Counted from the first letter of the stretch, positions 52,367 through 61,620 are shown. The stretch: DNA of 64,000 nucleotides from Desulforamulus aeronauticus DSM 10349 (GCF_900142375.1 NZ_FRAR01000005.1:180751-244750); one strand, 5' to 3'. Translations and numbers: made by a program. The notes: a model not told the origin generated them from the letters alone.

Positions 52367-53758
52367 ATGACTAACGAAAATTTTGATCTGGTTGTCATTG
52401 GCGGCGGCCCCGGTGGATATACCGCCGCTGCCAGAGCAGCTGCCCTGGGAGGGAGGGTAGCTTTGGTTGAAAGGGGAGCCTTGGGAGGTACCTGCCTTAA
52501 TCAGGGCTGTATTCCCACCAAGACGTTACTAAAGTCCACGGAAGTATTGGAAACAGTTAAAAAAGCAAAGGATTTTGGTGTAGAAGCAGGCAGCCCGGAA
52601 ATATCTTTAGAGAAACTTCTGCATCGGCAGCAGGCGGTTATTAAGCGTCTTAATACAGGCGTTGAGTTTCTCATGAAAAGCCATAAGGTATCTGTTTTCC
52701 AAGGTGAAGGCAAAATAACTGCTACCAATGAAGTAACGGTTTCTAATCCTGCGGAGCAGACAATTCTTAAAACTGAAAAAATTATCATTGCGACTGGGTC
52801 CCGTCCGGCTGTTATCCCGAGTATGGAACCAGATGAGGAAAGAATTATTAATAGCAACCATGCTTTGCAGTTGAGTGATCTTCCCGGCAGTCTGTTAATC
52901 ATTGGCGGAGGCGCCATCGGAGTAGAATTTGCCAGCATTTATCACAAGCTGGGGGCAAAGGTTACCCTTGTGGAGGCAATGGACCGAATCTTACCCTTTG
53001 CTGATGAAGAAGTAAGTAATGGATTAAAGCAATTGATGACACGGGAAAAAATTTCGATTCTCACCAGTGCTAAAGTAGCGGGAATTACCCGTTTAGAGGA
53101 GGAACTGGTGGTTACTGTTGAGACACCAAAGGGACTCCAAGAGTGCAATGTTGATAAAGTTCTGGTAGCTGTGGGACGCAGGCCCAATGTGGAAAATCTC
53201 GGTCTAGAAGAAATTGGCGTTCAAATCGAAAAGGCGAGAATTGTCGTTAATTCCTGTATGGAAACCACTGTGCCAAATATTTATGCTGTTGGGGATGCCA
53301 CAGGTGGTATTTTATTGGCCCATGTGGCTTCTACAGAAGGAGTTGTGGCTGCAGTAAACGCTATGGGCGGTCATAAAAAGATGGATTACACTGTTGTGCC
53401 CAGTTGCATTTACACTTCACCGGAGTTGGCCTCGGTGGGGATCACTGAAGCCCAGGCCAAAAGCCAAGGTATTCAGGTAGTTGTGGGCAAGTCCCAGTTT
53501 ACCGGTAGTGGGAAAGCACTGGCCATGGGCGAGAACAAAGGATTGGTTAAAATCATTGCCGATGCAGAAAATGGCAAAATTCTGGGAGCTCATATCCTAG
53601 GCCCACAGGCAACCAGTCTTATTTCAGAGCTAGCTTTGGCCATAAAGCTAGGAGTCACAGCGGAGGATCTGGCTGAAACCATCCACGCTCACCCCTCTCT
53701 GCCTGAAACGGTGTGGGAAGCAGCCGAGCAGGTAGTGGGGCTGTTAAAAACAGTATAA
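52367..53758 (+). CDS. lpdA: Dihydrolipoyl dehydrogenase (E3/L protein)
   Basis: FAD enzyme that reoxidises dihydrolipoyl groups with NAD+, or reduces lipoyl groups with NADH when run in reverse. It has 463 residues. The FAD motif GGGPGGYTAA is near residue 12, redox-active cysteines Cys43 and Cys48 in GGTCLNQGCIP, the NAD motif GGGAIGVEFAS near residue 182, and C-terminal His-Glu pair in HAHPSLPETVWEA. AAGGGGG lies upstream of ATG 52367. Last gene of the sigma-54 operon with a terminator downstream. No dehydrogenase E1/E2 or gcvP/T genes are adjacent. Confidence 0.97.
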   Translation: MTNENFDLVVIGGGPGGYTAAARAAALGGRVALVERGALGGTCLNQGCIPTKTLLKSTEVLETVKKAKDFGVEAGSPEISLEKLLHRQQAVIKRLNTGVEFLMKSHKVSVFQGEGKITATNEVTVSNPAEQTILKTEKIIIATGSRPAVIPSMEPDEERIINSNHALQLSDLPGSLLIIGGGAIGVEFASIYHKLGAKVTLVEAMDRILPFADEEVSNGLKQLMTREKISILTSAKVAGITRLEEELVVTVETPKGLQECNVDKVLVAVGRRPNVENLGLEEIGVQIEKARIVVNSCMETTVPNIYAVGDATGGILLAHVASTEGVVAAVNAMGGHKKMDYTVVPSCIYTSPELASVGITEAQAKSQGIQVVVGKSQFTGSGKALAMGENKGLVKIIADAENGKILGAHILGPQATSLISELALAIKLGVTAEDLAETIHAHPSLPETVWEAAEQVVGLLKTV

Positions 53759-53775
53759 TAGAAAAAATGTTTAAT

Positions 53776-53811
53776 AAAAGGAAACTGCTGATTTTCGGCA
53801 GTTTCCTTTTA
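53776..53811 (+). terminator. Terminator of the symporter-OsmC-lpd operon
   Basis: Stem GGAAACTGC/GCAGTTTCC extended by AAA/TTT, with a short loop and a T run; it runs directly into the repeat element. Confidence 0.85.
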
Positions 53812-53904
53812 TGCATATCGGAAAGTATAAAACTTTCCGATATGCATAAAGGCAAACTAAGCTTTCGCCGGCGTCTAAAGACTTGGCGCAAGCCAAATTT
53901 TTCT
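53811..53904 (+). repeat. Full copy of the two-hairpin intergenic repeat
   Basis: The left hairpin GCATATCGGAAAGT/ACTTTCCGATATGC is a perfect 14-bp stem with loop ATAAA. A spacer GGCAAA follows, then the right hairpin AAACTAAGCTTTCGCC.../GGCGCAAGCCAAATTTTT with loop GGCGTCTAAAGACT. It is about 90 percent identical by eye to the copy at 55849. The rest of the gap to 54141 contains no gene that I can see. Confidence 0.9.
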
Positions 53905-54141
53905 AATATGCTATTTGGTAAAAACTCCATGTTCACTGGGGGAGGAAAAATACGATAGTAATACGAAAACAATATGTAAGTTGTCAAGGGATAACAGCTA
54001 ATAACTAAAAACTATTTCTACAAGTTTAGATGAGTAATCTTTTTATTAAAAAAAAATTACCTAGGGTGTCATCTTTTTTACCCCTGCTCTGTCAATAAGA
54101 TGAATCCATAAACTTGAACTGTTGCGCAACGGGAAAGGGGG

Positions 54142-54708
54142 GTGGCACCAATCAGTATCAATACGCCGGCGGTGTTCACAGGTGCCGTTACTACCTGTAG
54201 TAAGAATATGGAAAGAGATCTTCAACAACTATATAAAGAACTTTATGGAAAACTTACACGTCAGGCGGCCTTTGTCTTGGGAGACCCAATGGCTGCAGAG
54301 GATGTGGCTCAGGAAGCCTTTGTCCGGTTATATCGTACAGGTCTGTCTCAGATAGATAATCCGGCGGGCTGGCTGACTAAAGTGACCAACAACCTCTGTT
54401 TTGACTTCCTGCGAAGTGAGGGAAGCCGCCGTCGGAGAGAGGAAAAATATGCTCAACCGGCAGATCTTTCTCCTAACTTAGCCATTTCTTCCACAGAAAA
54501 TGAAGTCATGGGTAAAGAGGAAGTACGCTTGGTGCAAAAAGCTCTGGGGAAACTTCAGCCGCGGGACCGGATGGTTCTAGTAATGAAGTTTTCGGGTTAC
54601 AGTTATGATGAGATCGCAGCCACTGTTGAACTTAACAAGAGTTCAGTAGGTACCGTTTTAGCTCGGGCTCGGGAACGTTTTAAACGCGAGTATGAAGGGT
54701 TGGTATGA
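54142..54708 (+). CDS. RNA polymerase sigma factor (sigma-70 family, ECF-like)
   Basis: About 188 residues with region 2 (LYKELYGKLTRQAAFVLGDP... AEDVAQEAFVRLYR) and region 4 (LQPRDRMVLVMKFSGYSYDEIAATVELNKSSVGTVLARAR) but no region 3, hence ECF-type. The start is uncertain: GTG 54142 immediately abuts AAAGGGGGG, and ATG 54208 lacks a good site. The next gene, for an anti-sigma factor, starts 19 bases after the stop, the usual pairing. Likely autoregulated; I could not identify its own promoter motif. Confidence 0.9.
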   Translation: MAPISINTPAVFTGAVTTCSKNMERDLQQLYKELYGKLTRQAAFVLGDPMAAEDVAQEAFVRLYRTGLSQIDNPAGWLTKVTNNLCFDFLRSEGSRRRREEKYAQPADLSPNLAISSTENEVMGKEEVRLVQKALGKLQPRDRMVLVMKFSGYSYDEIAATVELNKSSVGTVLARARERFKREYEGLV

Positions 54709-54727
54709 AAACCCAGGAGGTGACATC

Positions 54728-55849
54728 ATGAATTGTCCAAACAAAGGAACTTGGCAGGCCTACTTAGATTACGAAGTTAATGAAAACGAAAGAGAAGGTC
54801 TAAAAAATCATGCAGCCGGTTGCAGCCAATGTCAGAAAATCATTGAGGAGCTGCAGGAGTTAGACCAATGGACTACCCAGCGTTTAATTCCTTTTCAACA
54901 AGACATCAGAGAGCGAGTTGCCGTAAATATACAGGAGCATGAAATAACAAATTTGAAGATGAAGCAACAAAAACCAGTGGTTAGGAGAGATATTTGGATG
55001 AGTAATAGAATTAAAAAATGGGTTGCCGTTGCCGCATCTGTAACGGTATTAACAGGATTGCTGACTTTTTCTCCGGTACAGCAAGCTGTGGCGGATTTTC
55101 TATCCATCTTCCGGGTACAGAAGTTCCAAATGGTTCAAATAAATTCTAGCGATCTGGAGCAAATGGCCAGAGCCATCGAAACAAAGGTTGGGGAAGTGGA
55201 TTTACAACAATTTGGTAAAATGGAAGTAAGCAAAAAACAAGAACATATGAAGTTACCTTTGTCTAAGGTACAAAGCCAATTGCCCTTTCAGTTAAAACAA
55301 CCCTCTTACTTACCTACAGGACTCTCGTTGGCAGACCAGGTGTCCGTACACACTGAGGGGCAGGCAGAGTTCCAACTAAATGTGAAGGAAGCCAATTCAT
55401 TACTGAAGGGATTAGGTGCACAGACCTTTCTCCCAGAATCTTTAGAAGGTAAAGACTTTAGTGTTCGTGTACCAGCTGGTGTCCGACTGGATTACGTGAA
55501 TGGAGAGGGATATTCCTTCACTTTAAGCCAGTTCAGTTCTCCGGAATTGACTGTCCCAGATGGTGTAGACCCCCGGGATTTAAGATCAGCTTTGTTGGAT
55601 CTACCCATTTTACCCTCGGATTTCAGACGTCAATTAGCCAGCATTGAAGATTGGCAGAATACCATGATTATTCCTGATACCGGTGAAGGTACTATTGAAA
55701 AAATTACAATTGATAGCAAAGAAGTTATCTTTGGGGAGAATAAGAATGGCAGGAGCAATCTCATGTGGATTGATCAGGGTGTAATATATCAATTAAATGG
55801 TCATTTACAGCGTGAGGAAGCTGTCAAGATTGTGGAGTCCCTATCTTAG
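54728..55849 (+). CDS. Membrane anti-sigma factor with zinc-finger-type N-terminus
   Basis: A 373-residue protein. The N-terminal HC2-like zinc-binding anti-sigma domain (MNCPNKGTWQAYLDYEV ... KNHAAGCSQCQ) is followed by one membrane helix (WVAVAASVTVLTGLLTF, about residues 98-115). The large extracytoplasmic region (about 250 residues, resembling DUF4367-type sensor domains) contains QLPFQLKQPSYLPTGLSL. It should hold the upstream sigma factor inactive until an envelope signal arrives. ATG 54728 follows AGGAGGTG; its stop codon lies at the edge of the repeat element at 55849. Confidence 0.88.
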   Translation: MNCPNKGTWQAYLDYEVNENEREGLKNHAAGCSQCQKIIEELQELDQWTTQRLIPFQQDIRERVAVNIQEHEITNLKMKQQKPVVRRDIWMSNRIKKWVAVAASVTVLTGLLTFSPVQQAVADFLSIFRVQKFQMVQINSSDLEQMARAIETKVGEVDLQQFGKMEVSKKQEHMKLPLSKVQSQLPFQLKQPSYLPTGLSLADQVSVHTEGQAEFQLNVKEANSLLKGLGAQTFLPESLEGKDFSVRVPAGVRLDYVNGEGYSFTLSQFSSPELTVPDGVDPRDLRSALLDLPILPSDFRRQLASIEDWQNTMIIPDTGEGTIEKITIDSKEVIFGENKNGRSNLMWIDQGVIYQLNGHLQREEAVKIVESLS

Positions 55850-55943
55850 CATATCGGAAAGTATAAAACTTTCCGACATGCATAAGGGCAAACTAAACTT
55901 CCGCCTGCGTCTAAAGACTTGGCGCAAGCTAAGTTTTTCTAAA
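55849..55943 (+). repeat. Full copy of the two-hairpin repeat between anti-sigma and ABC genes
   Basis: Left hairpin GCATATCGGAAAGT/ACTTTCCGACATGC, one mismatch from the perfect stem at 53811. The right hairpin AAACTAAACTTCCGCC.../GGCGCAAGCTAAGTTTTTCT has the shared loop CGTCTAAAGACTT. It starts within the TAG stop codon of the anti-sigma gene and ends about 10 bases before the ribosome site of the ABC gene, so it lies inside the likely operon. Confidence 0.9.
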
Positions 55944-55965
55944 AAACAATTTGGAGAGAAGCAAT

Positions 55966-56907
55966 TTGTTAGCTATCGAAACTCATAACCTAACGAAAAC
56001 TTATCAGGGACAGGGAGGCTGCCAGGGTATATCCCTGGCAGTTCCCCGAGCCACCGTTTTTGGCCTGCTGGGACCAAATGGAGCAGGCAAGAGTACTCTG
56101 GTGAAAATGCTGGTGGGGCTGTTGCAGCCCACATCCGGGGAAGCAAAAGTTTTGGGTAAACCCATTCAGGATGCTGCCTCACGACAAAAAGTAGGTTTTT
56201 TACCGGAGAACTTCCGCTATCATGACTGGCTAAGCGGGGAGGATTTGTTACGTTTTCACGCCTCCTTATTTGGTTTGTCAGCCAGTGAATCCGCTGGGCG
56301 TATCGCAGAAGTACTGAACATGGTGGGATTATCTGAGCACAGACATAAGCGCGTCGGTAATTATAGTAAGGGTATGCAGCAACGGATTGGGCTGGGGTGT
56401 GCCCTGCTGCCAGACCCGGAACTGATTTTTTTAGATGAACCTACCTCAGCCCTAGATCCCATTGGCAGGAAAGTGGTAAGAGATTTGATTGTGTCTTTGC
56501 AGGAGCAGGGGAAGACGGTTTTTATTAACAGCCACCTTCTCAGTGAACTGGAGAACATTTGTAATCATATCGCTATTATTAAACAAGGGAACCTACTTTT
56601 TCAAGGCAATTGGCGAGAATTAACAAACCGGCAAGTGCAGGTAAAAATTATCTTAGATGTATTGGGAAATGAAAATAGATTGGCGGATGCTGTGCCAACT
56701 GAGTATCAAGTGATCTCACAGACGCCAATAATAAAAAATACCAGATATGAGCTTTTAATCAGCTGCCCCTCTGAGGAAGATATTCCTGGTTTGATTCATT
56801 CTTTAACAGCAGCTAATTATCCAATCTTTGAAGTCACTCCGGTTACAGATTCCTTAGAAAAGATTTTCTTAGACTATGTCAGTAACCGGGGATGGGAAGG
56901 AAGGTAG
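55966..56907 (+). CDS. ABC transporter ATP-binding protein (CcmA/drug-exporter type)
   Basis: A 313-residue ATPase. Walker A GPNGAGKST near residue 40, signature YSKGMQQRIGLGCALL near residue 135, Walker B LIFLDEPTSALDPIG, and a C-terminal extension of about 80 residues typical of ABC-2 exporters. TTG 55966 follows TTGGAG; an upstream TTG at 55951 overlaps that site. The permease gene follows with its start a few bases after this stop, so they are coupled. Position after sigma/anti-sigma genes suggests an envelope-stress or antibiotic-response exporter. Confidence 0.92.
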   Translation: MLAIETHNLTKTYQGQGGCQGISLAVPRATVFGLLGPNGAGKSTLVKMLVGLLQPTSGEAKVLGKPIQDAASRQKVGFLPENFRYHDWLSGEDLLRFHASLFGLSASESAGRIAEVLNMVGLSEHRHKRVGNYSKGMQQRIGLGCALLPDPELIFLDEPTSALDPIGRKVVRDLIVSLQEQGKTVFINSHLLSELENICNHIAIIKQGNLLFQGNWRELTNRQVQVKIILDVLGNENRLADAVPTEYQVISQTPIIKNTRYELLISCPSEEDIPGLIHSLTAANYPIFEVTPVTDSLEKIFLDYVSNRGWEGR

Positions 56908-56909
56908 CC

Positions 56910-57776
56910 GTGTTTACCATCGCCCGTTTAACATTTTTAGAAGTTTTTCGTAAAAAAGTATTTTTGGTTACCCTTATTTTGTCAATGCTGTTTCTTTTTT
57001 TGTATGGTGTAGCCTTAGATTTTACAGCACAGGAAATGGTGCAGATGAAGTCAGCTGGGGGTAGCAACTTATTAATACAGCAGATGATTGGTAATCAATT
57101 GCTGGGAGCGGGTCTTTATTTTTCCTCATTTTTAATTGCTCTCTTGGCTCTGATGGCCAGTGTAGGCTCTATTTCCAGCGAAATTGAAAGTGGTTTGTTA
57201 CATGCCATTGTTTCCAAGCCAATTCAGCGACGGGATATTGTACTGGGTAAATTGTCTGGTTACGGTTTAATGCTGGCCAGTTACGCAATTTTTCTCTATA
57301 CAGCTATCCTGCTAATAAACCATCACTATAATCCGGGAATCTTTAATTTGTCTACTGCCGTTAGCATATTGTTGGGAGCGGTAATATTTATACTACAACC
57401 ACTGGTGCTTCTGAGTCTGGCTATGGTTTTTAGTACTTTTTTAAGAACCATGACGGCCGGTATACTCTCCATTATTCTTTACGGTTTGGGGATGGTGGGA
57501 GGTTTCCTGGAACAAATCGGTAGTGCCATTAGCAATAGTACCTTAATTAATATAGGTATCATTAGTAGTTTGGTGATGCCCAGTGATGCTTTATTTAGAA
57601 AGCTATTAGCAGAGGTAACCGGCAGTGATGCAAATCCTTTAGCCGTACTATCAATATCAATGGGACCCTTTGGTGTATCGGCTCCCCCTAGCAATGTTAT
57701 GCTTGGTTACACAATTTTTTATATTTTCGTGTGTGTCCTTCTGACAATACAGATCTTCAAGAAAAAGGATTTATAG
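56910..57776 (+). CDS. ABC-2 type transporter permease
   Basis: About 288 residues and six hydrophobic helices, with the N-terminal short cytoplasmic segment (TIARLTFLEVFRKKVF) typical of ABC-2 permeases. It should pair with the upstream ATPase as the membrane half of an exporter. GTG 56910 is favoured by AAGGAAGG five bases upstream; ATG 56892, overlapping the ATPase gene, has no ribosome site. Substrate unknown. Confidence 0.88.
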   Translation: MFTIARLTFLEVFRKKVFLVTLILSMLFLFLYGVALDFTAQEMVQMKSAGGSNLLIQQMIGNQLLGAGLYFSSFLIALLALMASVGSISSEIESGLLHAIVSKPIQRRDIVLGKLSGYGLMLASYAIFLYTAILLINHHYNPGIFNLSTAVSILLGAVIFILQPLVLLSLAMVFSTFLRTMTAGILSIILYGLGMVGGFLEQIGSAISNSTLINIGIISSLVMPSDALFRKLLAEVTGSDANPLAVLSISMGPFGVSAPPSNVMLGYTIFYIFVCVLLTIQIFKKKDL

Positions 57777-57847
57777 GACAGGGTCCTAAGGTAATAAATT
57801 GAAATTTATTGTCGAAACTTGACAATTGAGTAAGGCTAATTTGAAAA

Positions 57848-57875
57848 GAACTCTACCCAGCCGCGGGTAGAGTTC
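57848..57875 (+). terminator. Hairpin after the ABC permease gene
   Basis: Perfect 11-bp stem GAACTCTACCC/GGGTAGAGTTC with a 6-nt loop, without a T run. It may end the sigma-antisigma-ABC transcript or stabilise its 3' end. Confidence 0.45.
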
Positions 57876-57976
57876 ACGTATTAGAGAAAACACTGTGTTT
57901 TCATAAATAGTATTGAAAGACGACCCTTTTAGATATAAAATTGATACTGAGTTAATTTTAGCAGCGAGGTAATAAT

Positions 57977-58933
57977 ATGGCAGAAGCAGTACAGGCCGGA
58001 AGGGTCTCCAAAACCTCCTCCAGTTCTTGGGTAGGTTTTTTTCATTTGTTTGTTGTTTATATTGTTTGGGGGAGTACTTATTTAGCAATTCGAGTGGCGG
58101 TTATGGATGGTGGCGGTTTTCCTCCGTTTACCTTAGGTGCTATGCGCCTCTTAATTGCGGGCCCGATCCTATTGATGGCAGCTTTTTTGTTCCGACATTC
58201 CATTAGAATTACCAAGGATGAATTTATAGTTTTAGCAGGATCTGGTCTATTTCTATGGATCGGTGCTAATGGTTTAGTTATGTGGGCGGAACAGTTCGCT
58301 GATTCTGCTTATACGGCTCTGCTGTTAGCCACTGTACCCATGTGGGTAGCCTTAATGGAAGCCATTTTAGATCGTAAGGTACCGTCAAAATTGTTTATTG
58401 GCTCTTTATTATTGGGCTTTTTAGGAATTGGCATATTGTCTGCACCGGTGTTGCTGAAGGAAAACTCTTCTTCAGACATAATAAGTGTTATTTTTCTTTT
58501 TATAGCACCGATCAGCTGGGGGATTGGATCTCTGTGGCAGCGTAGAAGACCAGTCTCCCTTAACCCCATGGTAAGCTCAGGTTATCAGCAAATAGCTGGT
58601 GGTATAGGATTTGCCTTTCTGGCAATGATCTTAGGAGAGCCGTTACCAACGCCATCCCCGGAAGCCTGGATAGCCTTTGCTTATCTTTTAGTCTTTGGTT
58701 CTTTATTAACCTTTACTTCTTATATTATGGCCTTGCGTTTATTACCTACCAGCATCGTTATGACCTATGCCTATGTCAATCCAGTGGTGGCTGTATTGTT
58801 AGGATGGTGCATACTTCATGAACCAATTACTCATTGGACATTGGCAGGTACCACGTTAGTATTGTTAGGGGTAGCGGGCTCTTTCCAAAGCCAGAAAACG
58901 GAAAAGCAGAGAGGGAACAAGACTAATTCTTAG
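57977..58933 (+). CDS. EamA/DMT family transporter
   Basis: A 318-residue membrane protein with ten helices as two EamA repeats. The first repeat starts with VVYIVWGSTYLAIRVAV, a conserved feature of the family, and the second begins near SVIFLFIAPISWGIGSLW. Members export amino acids or metabolites; the substrate is unknown. GCGAGGT precedes the ATG. It is a monocistronic gene with a long bidirectional terminator at its end. Confidence 0.9.
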   Translation: MAEAVQAGRVSKTSSSSWVGFFHLFVVYIVWGSTYLAIRVAVMDGGGFPPFTLGAMRLLIAGPILLMAAFLFRHSIRITKDEFIVLAGSGLFLWIGANGLVMWAEQFADSAYTALLLATVPMWVALMEAILDRKVPSKLFIGSLLLGFLGIGILSAPVLLKENSSSDIISVIFLFIAPISWGIGSLWQRRRPVSLNPMVSSGYQQIAGGIGFAFLAMILGEPLPTPSPEAWIAFAYLLVFGSLLTFTSYIMALRLLPTSIVMTYAYVNPVVAVLLGWCILHEPITHWTLAGTTLVLLGVAGSFQSQKTEKQRGNKTNS

Positions 58934-58989
58934 CCATCAGCCATCGGCTTTAAAAGACCTTCAAAACAGATATTTTAGGCCTACAGACT

Positions 58990-59040
58990 AACAAGGGGAG
59001 TATCACAAAATTACTTTTTTGTGATACTCCCCTTGTTTTT
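58990..59040. terminator. Bidirectional terminator between EamA and PBP genes
   Basis: A 21-bp perfect stem AACAAGGGGAGTATCACAAA / TTTGTGATACTCCCCTTGTT with a short loop and T run. It serves both convergent genes and touches the PBP stop codon. Confidence 0.95.
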
Positions 59041-61501
59041 AATTATATTCTCGTAACCTTTCTTTAATAGACTCTTTGACCCTGGCTGTTTTTTTGATAT
59101 TGTTCCTTAACTCTTTTTCCAATTGGTTGTAGCCAGTGGTACCCGGTAGCCAACTGTCGGAATTATTGGTGTTCGTGTTTTTATCTTCTACAGGATCTTC
59201 TTTGGTATCAGGCTTAGTGGCCGGTACCTCAGGTATCTTGTACTTTTCGGCTGCACTAGGATCTATACCATTGGCAGTGTGTAACTTACAAGTATTTACC
59301 GGAGCCCGTAAAGCAAAATCAGCTACATTAGAAGGAACGGTGTAAGGTAGTTTTATAACTACTTTGGTTATCCGGTCTGGACAATAGTCGTTCGGGAGTT
59401 CCCCGGTGGTGGCACAAACATCCATCAGTTGGTGGGTGTTATCTACCTCGGTGGGGAGAGTCCCCTCGGCAAACATATCACTAACCATATGTTCACTAGG
59501 AGTATTGGGTCCGGGCAACAAGCCGGACTTGCTGTCTACAGTTGCAGTAACAATGCCGCTGGGTTTGTTAAATGGGCGAATGGGTACGCTGGCTAAGGAT
59601 TTACTCATAACTTCACGCCAAATCATGGCTGGGTAAATACCGCCATAAGAATGGGGCATTGCTTTAGGTGTATCATGGCCCATCCAAACCGCACCTACAA
59701 GTTCCGGTGTAAAGCCGACAAACCAAGTATCCTTACCATCATCTGTAGTACCGGTTTTACCGGCTACCGGTCTAGCACCCAGATTGGCTCTTGTACCAGT
59801 ACCGGATTGCACAACCGAACGCATCATATCGGTTACTAAGTAAGCTGTAGTAGCTTTCATAGCTCGTTTTTGCTCAGGTCTAAACTCATCAAGTACAGTA
59901 CCGTCATTGCTTTCTACCTTCACGATGGCGTGAGGCTTTGCATAGACACCCTGATTAGCAAAGGCACCGTAGGCCCCAGCCATGTCTAAGGGTACCACAC
60001 CGTTACTTACGCCACCTAAGGCCATGGCCAGTCCGTCATGATCAGCATCCAGAGTTGTTATACCAATGCCCTGAGCAAATTTCACTGCTTTTCCAATGCC
60101 AACGCCATTAAGCAACTTGATGGCTGCTATGTTAACAGAGCTGGTCATAGCGGCACGCATGGTAATCAATCCTCGGAAGCTGCCATCTGAGTTCCTGGGA
60201 GAATAGTTACCAAAACTTTGAGGGTAATCGTCAATCACTGAAGCAGGCCCCATACCATTAAACTCAATGGCTGGGCCATAGGCCACGATGGGTTTTATGG
60301 CAGACCCAGGTTGGCGTCCAATCTTTTTCCCCATATAGGATTGATATTGAGTGGCTCGGTTTAGCTCCCGTTGGAATTTATGTTCGCGTCCACCAACAAT
60401 GGCTCTCAAATAACCGGTTCCAGGTTCCATAAAGATGGCTGCGCCCTGGGGTTGGGCCAAACCGTTTTTATCAGCCGTCGATTTGGGGAAATTATTAGGG
60501 TTGGCCAAGGCTGCTTCAGCAATCTTCTGTACATTGGGATCTAAGGTAGTGTAGACTTTTAAACCACCCTTGTAAACCATATCTTCCCCGTACTTTTCAA
60601 CGATCTTGTCTGTTACATAATCAATGAAGTAGGGGTAGGGATACTGCGCGGCATGCATCTTCATGCCATCAGGCAAAGGCTTAGCAGCGGCTTCTAAGCG
60701 TTGTTCCTCTGAGATTTTATTGGTTTCTTTCATTCTTAAGAGCACGTTGTTACGACGGTTTAGTGTTAAATCATAATCCTTTTGCTTTTTTTCCTTGAAT
60801 TCCTGTTTGGCCTCATCCAGAGATTCCGCACTGTTTAAATAACGGGAATATGCGGACGGTGCCTGAGGGATCCCTGCCAAAAAGGCAGCTTCGTCCAATG
60901 TTAGCTCATCTTTTTTTAAGTCTTTTCCTAGATAGGTTTGAGCAGCTGCTTGAATACCATAAGCCCCTTGACCAAAGTAAATTTTATTAAGATACATTTC
61001 AAAGATTTCATCTTTGGTAAAGTATCTTTCCATTTGCAGGGTAAGTACAATTTCTTGCATTTTTCTTTTAAATGTTTGATCAGGAGTTAAATAGGATAAT
61101 TTAACTAACTGCATAGTAATCGTACTAAAGCCTTCTCGAATACCACCAGCCATCACATTTCTATAAACTGCTCGTCCTAAACTACGAAAATTGATGCCGT
61201 GATGGTCATAAAAACTATCGTCTTCTGTGGATAAAAAAGCATCCCTGACTACCGTGGGAACCTCACCTAGATCTATCGACTCTCTGTTTTCTGAACCAAT
61301 CCTGGTAACAAAATTTCCGTCTTTATCATAGATGGTTGTTGGTTGGGAAAGTTCCAGTGCTTTTGGGTTAAAGGCGGGCATATCAGAAACAGCATAGGCT
61401 AAGTAACCGAAGGCTGCAAATCCACCTATTAGAACGAATAAAGCTCCTATTACCAAGAGTAAGCGTCCAGGTCTTAACCTTCGGCTTTTCCGTTTAGACA
61501 A
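59039..61501 (-). CDS. Class A penicillin-binding protein (PBP1A family)
   Basis: Bifunctional peptidoglycan glycosyltransferase/transpeptidase of about 820 residues. A basic N-terminus and one membrane helix (about 15-40) precede the GT51 domain with STEDDSFYDHHG and GFSTITMQLVK. The transpeptidase domain has the serine in PGSAIKPI, SVN, and KTGTTDDGKDTWF. A 120-residue C-terminal tail is rich in Lys, Asp and Asn (TKPDTKEDPVEDKNTNTNNS). TTG 61501 follows AAAGGAGG by 9 bases; the ATG 12 codons upstream has no site. Monocistronic, opposite to tyrS. Confidence 0.95.
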   Translation of the reverse strand: MSKRKSRRLRPGRLLLVIGALFVLIGGFAAFGYLAYAVSDMPAFNPKALELSQPTTIYDKDGNFVTRIGSENRESIDLGEVPTVVRDAFLSTEDDSFYDHHGINFRSLGRAVYRNVMAGGIREGFSTITMQLVKLSYLTPDQTFKRKMQEIVLTLQMERYFTKDEIFEMYLNKIYFGQGAYGIQAAAQTYLGKDLKKDELTLDEAAFLAGIPQAPSAYSRYLNSAESLDEAKQEFKEKKQKDYDLTLNRRNNVLLRMKETNKISEEQRLEAAAKPLPDGMKMHAAQYPYPYFIDYVTDKIVEKYGEDMVYKGGLKVYTTLDPNVQKIAEAALANPNNFPKSTADKNGLAQPQGAAIFMEPGTGYLRAIVGGREHKFQRELNRATQYQSYMGKKIGRQPGSAIKPIVAYGPAIEFNGMGPASVIDDYPQSFGNYSPRNSDGSFRGLITMRAAMTSSVNIAAIKLLNGVGIGKAVKFAQGIGITTLDADHDGLAMALGGVSNGVVPLDMAGAYGAFANQGVYAKPHAIVKVESNDGTVLDEFRPEQKRAMKATTAYLVTDMMRSVVQSGTGTRANLGARPVAGKTGTTDDGKDTWFVGFTPELVGAVWMGHDTPKAMPHSYGGIYPAMIWREVMSKSLASVPIRPFNKPSGIVTATVDSKSGLLPGPNTPSEHMVSDMFAEGTLPTEVDNTHQLMDVCATTGELPNDYCPDRITKVVIKLPYTVPSNVADFALRAPVNTCKLHTANGIDPSAAEKYKIPEVPATKPDTKEDPVEDKNTNTNNSDSWLPGTTGYNQLEKELRNNIKKTARVKESIKERLREYN

Positions 61502-61591
61502 AACTTTGAACCTCCTTTGTGAGAATGAAAGGGCCAATGATAACAGAATTATAACATAACATGGTGGTACTATAGTAGTGATTTTGCTTTC

Positions 61592-61620
61592 TTGTCACTT
61601 ACTAGATGCTTTGATATAAT
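61592..61620 (+). promoter_or_regulatory. SigA promoter of tyrS
   Basis: TTGTCA, 17-nt spacer, TATAAT. Only about 55 bases separate it from tyrS, leaving no room for a T-box, in contrast to thrS and pheST. Confidence 0.85.
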
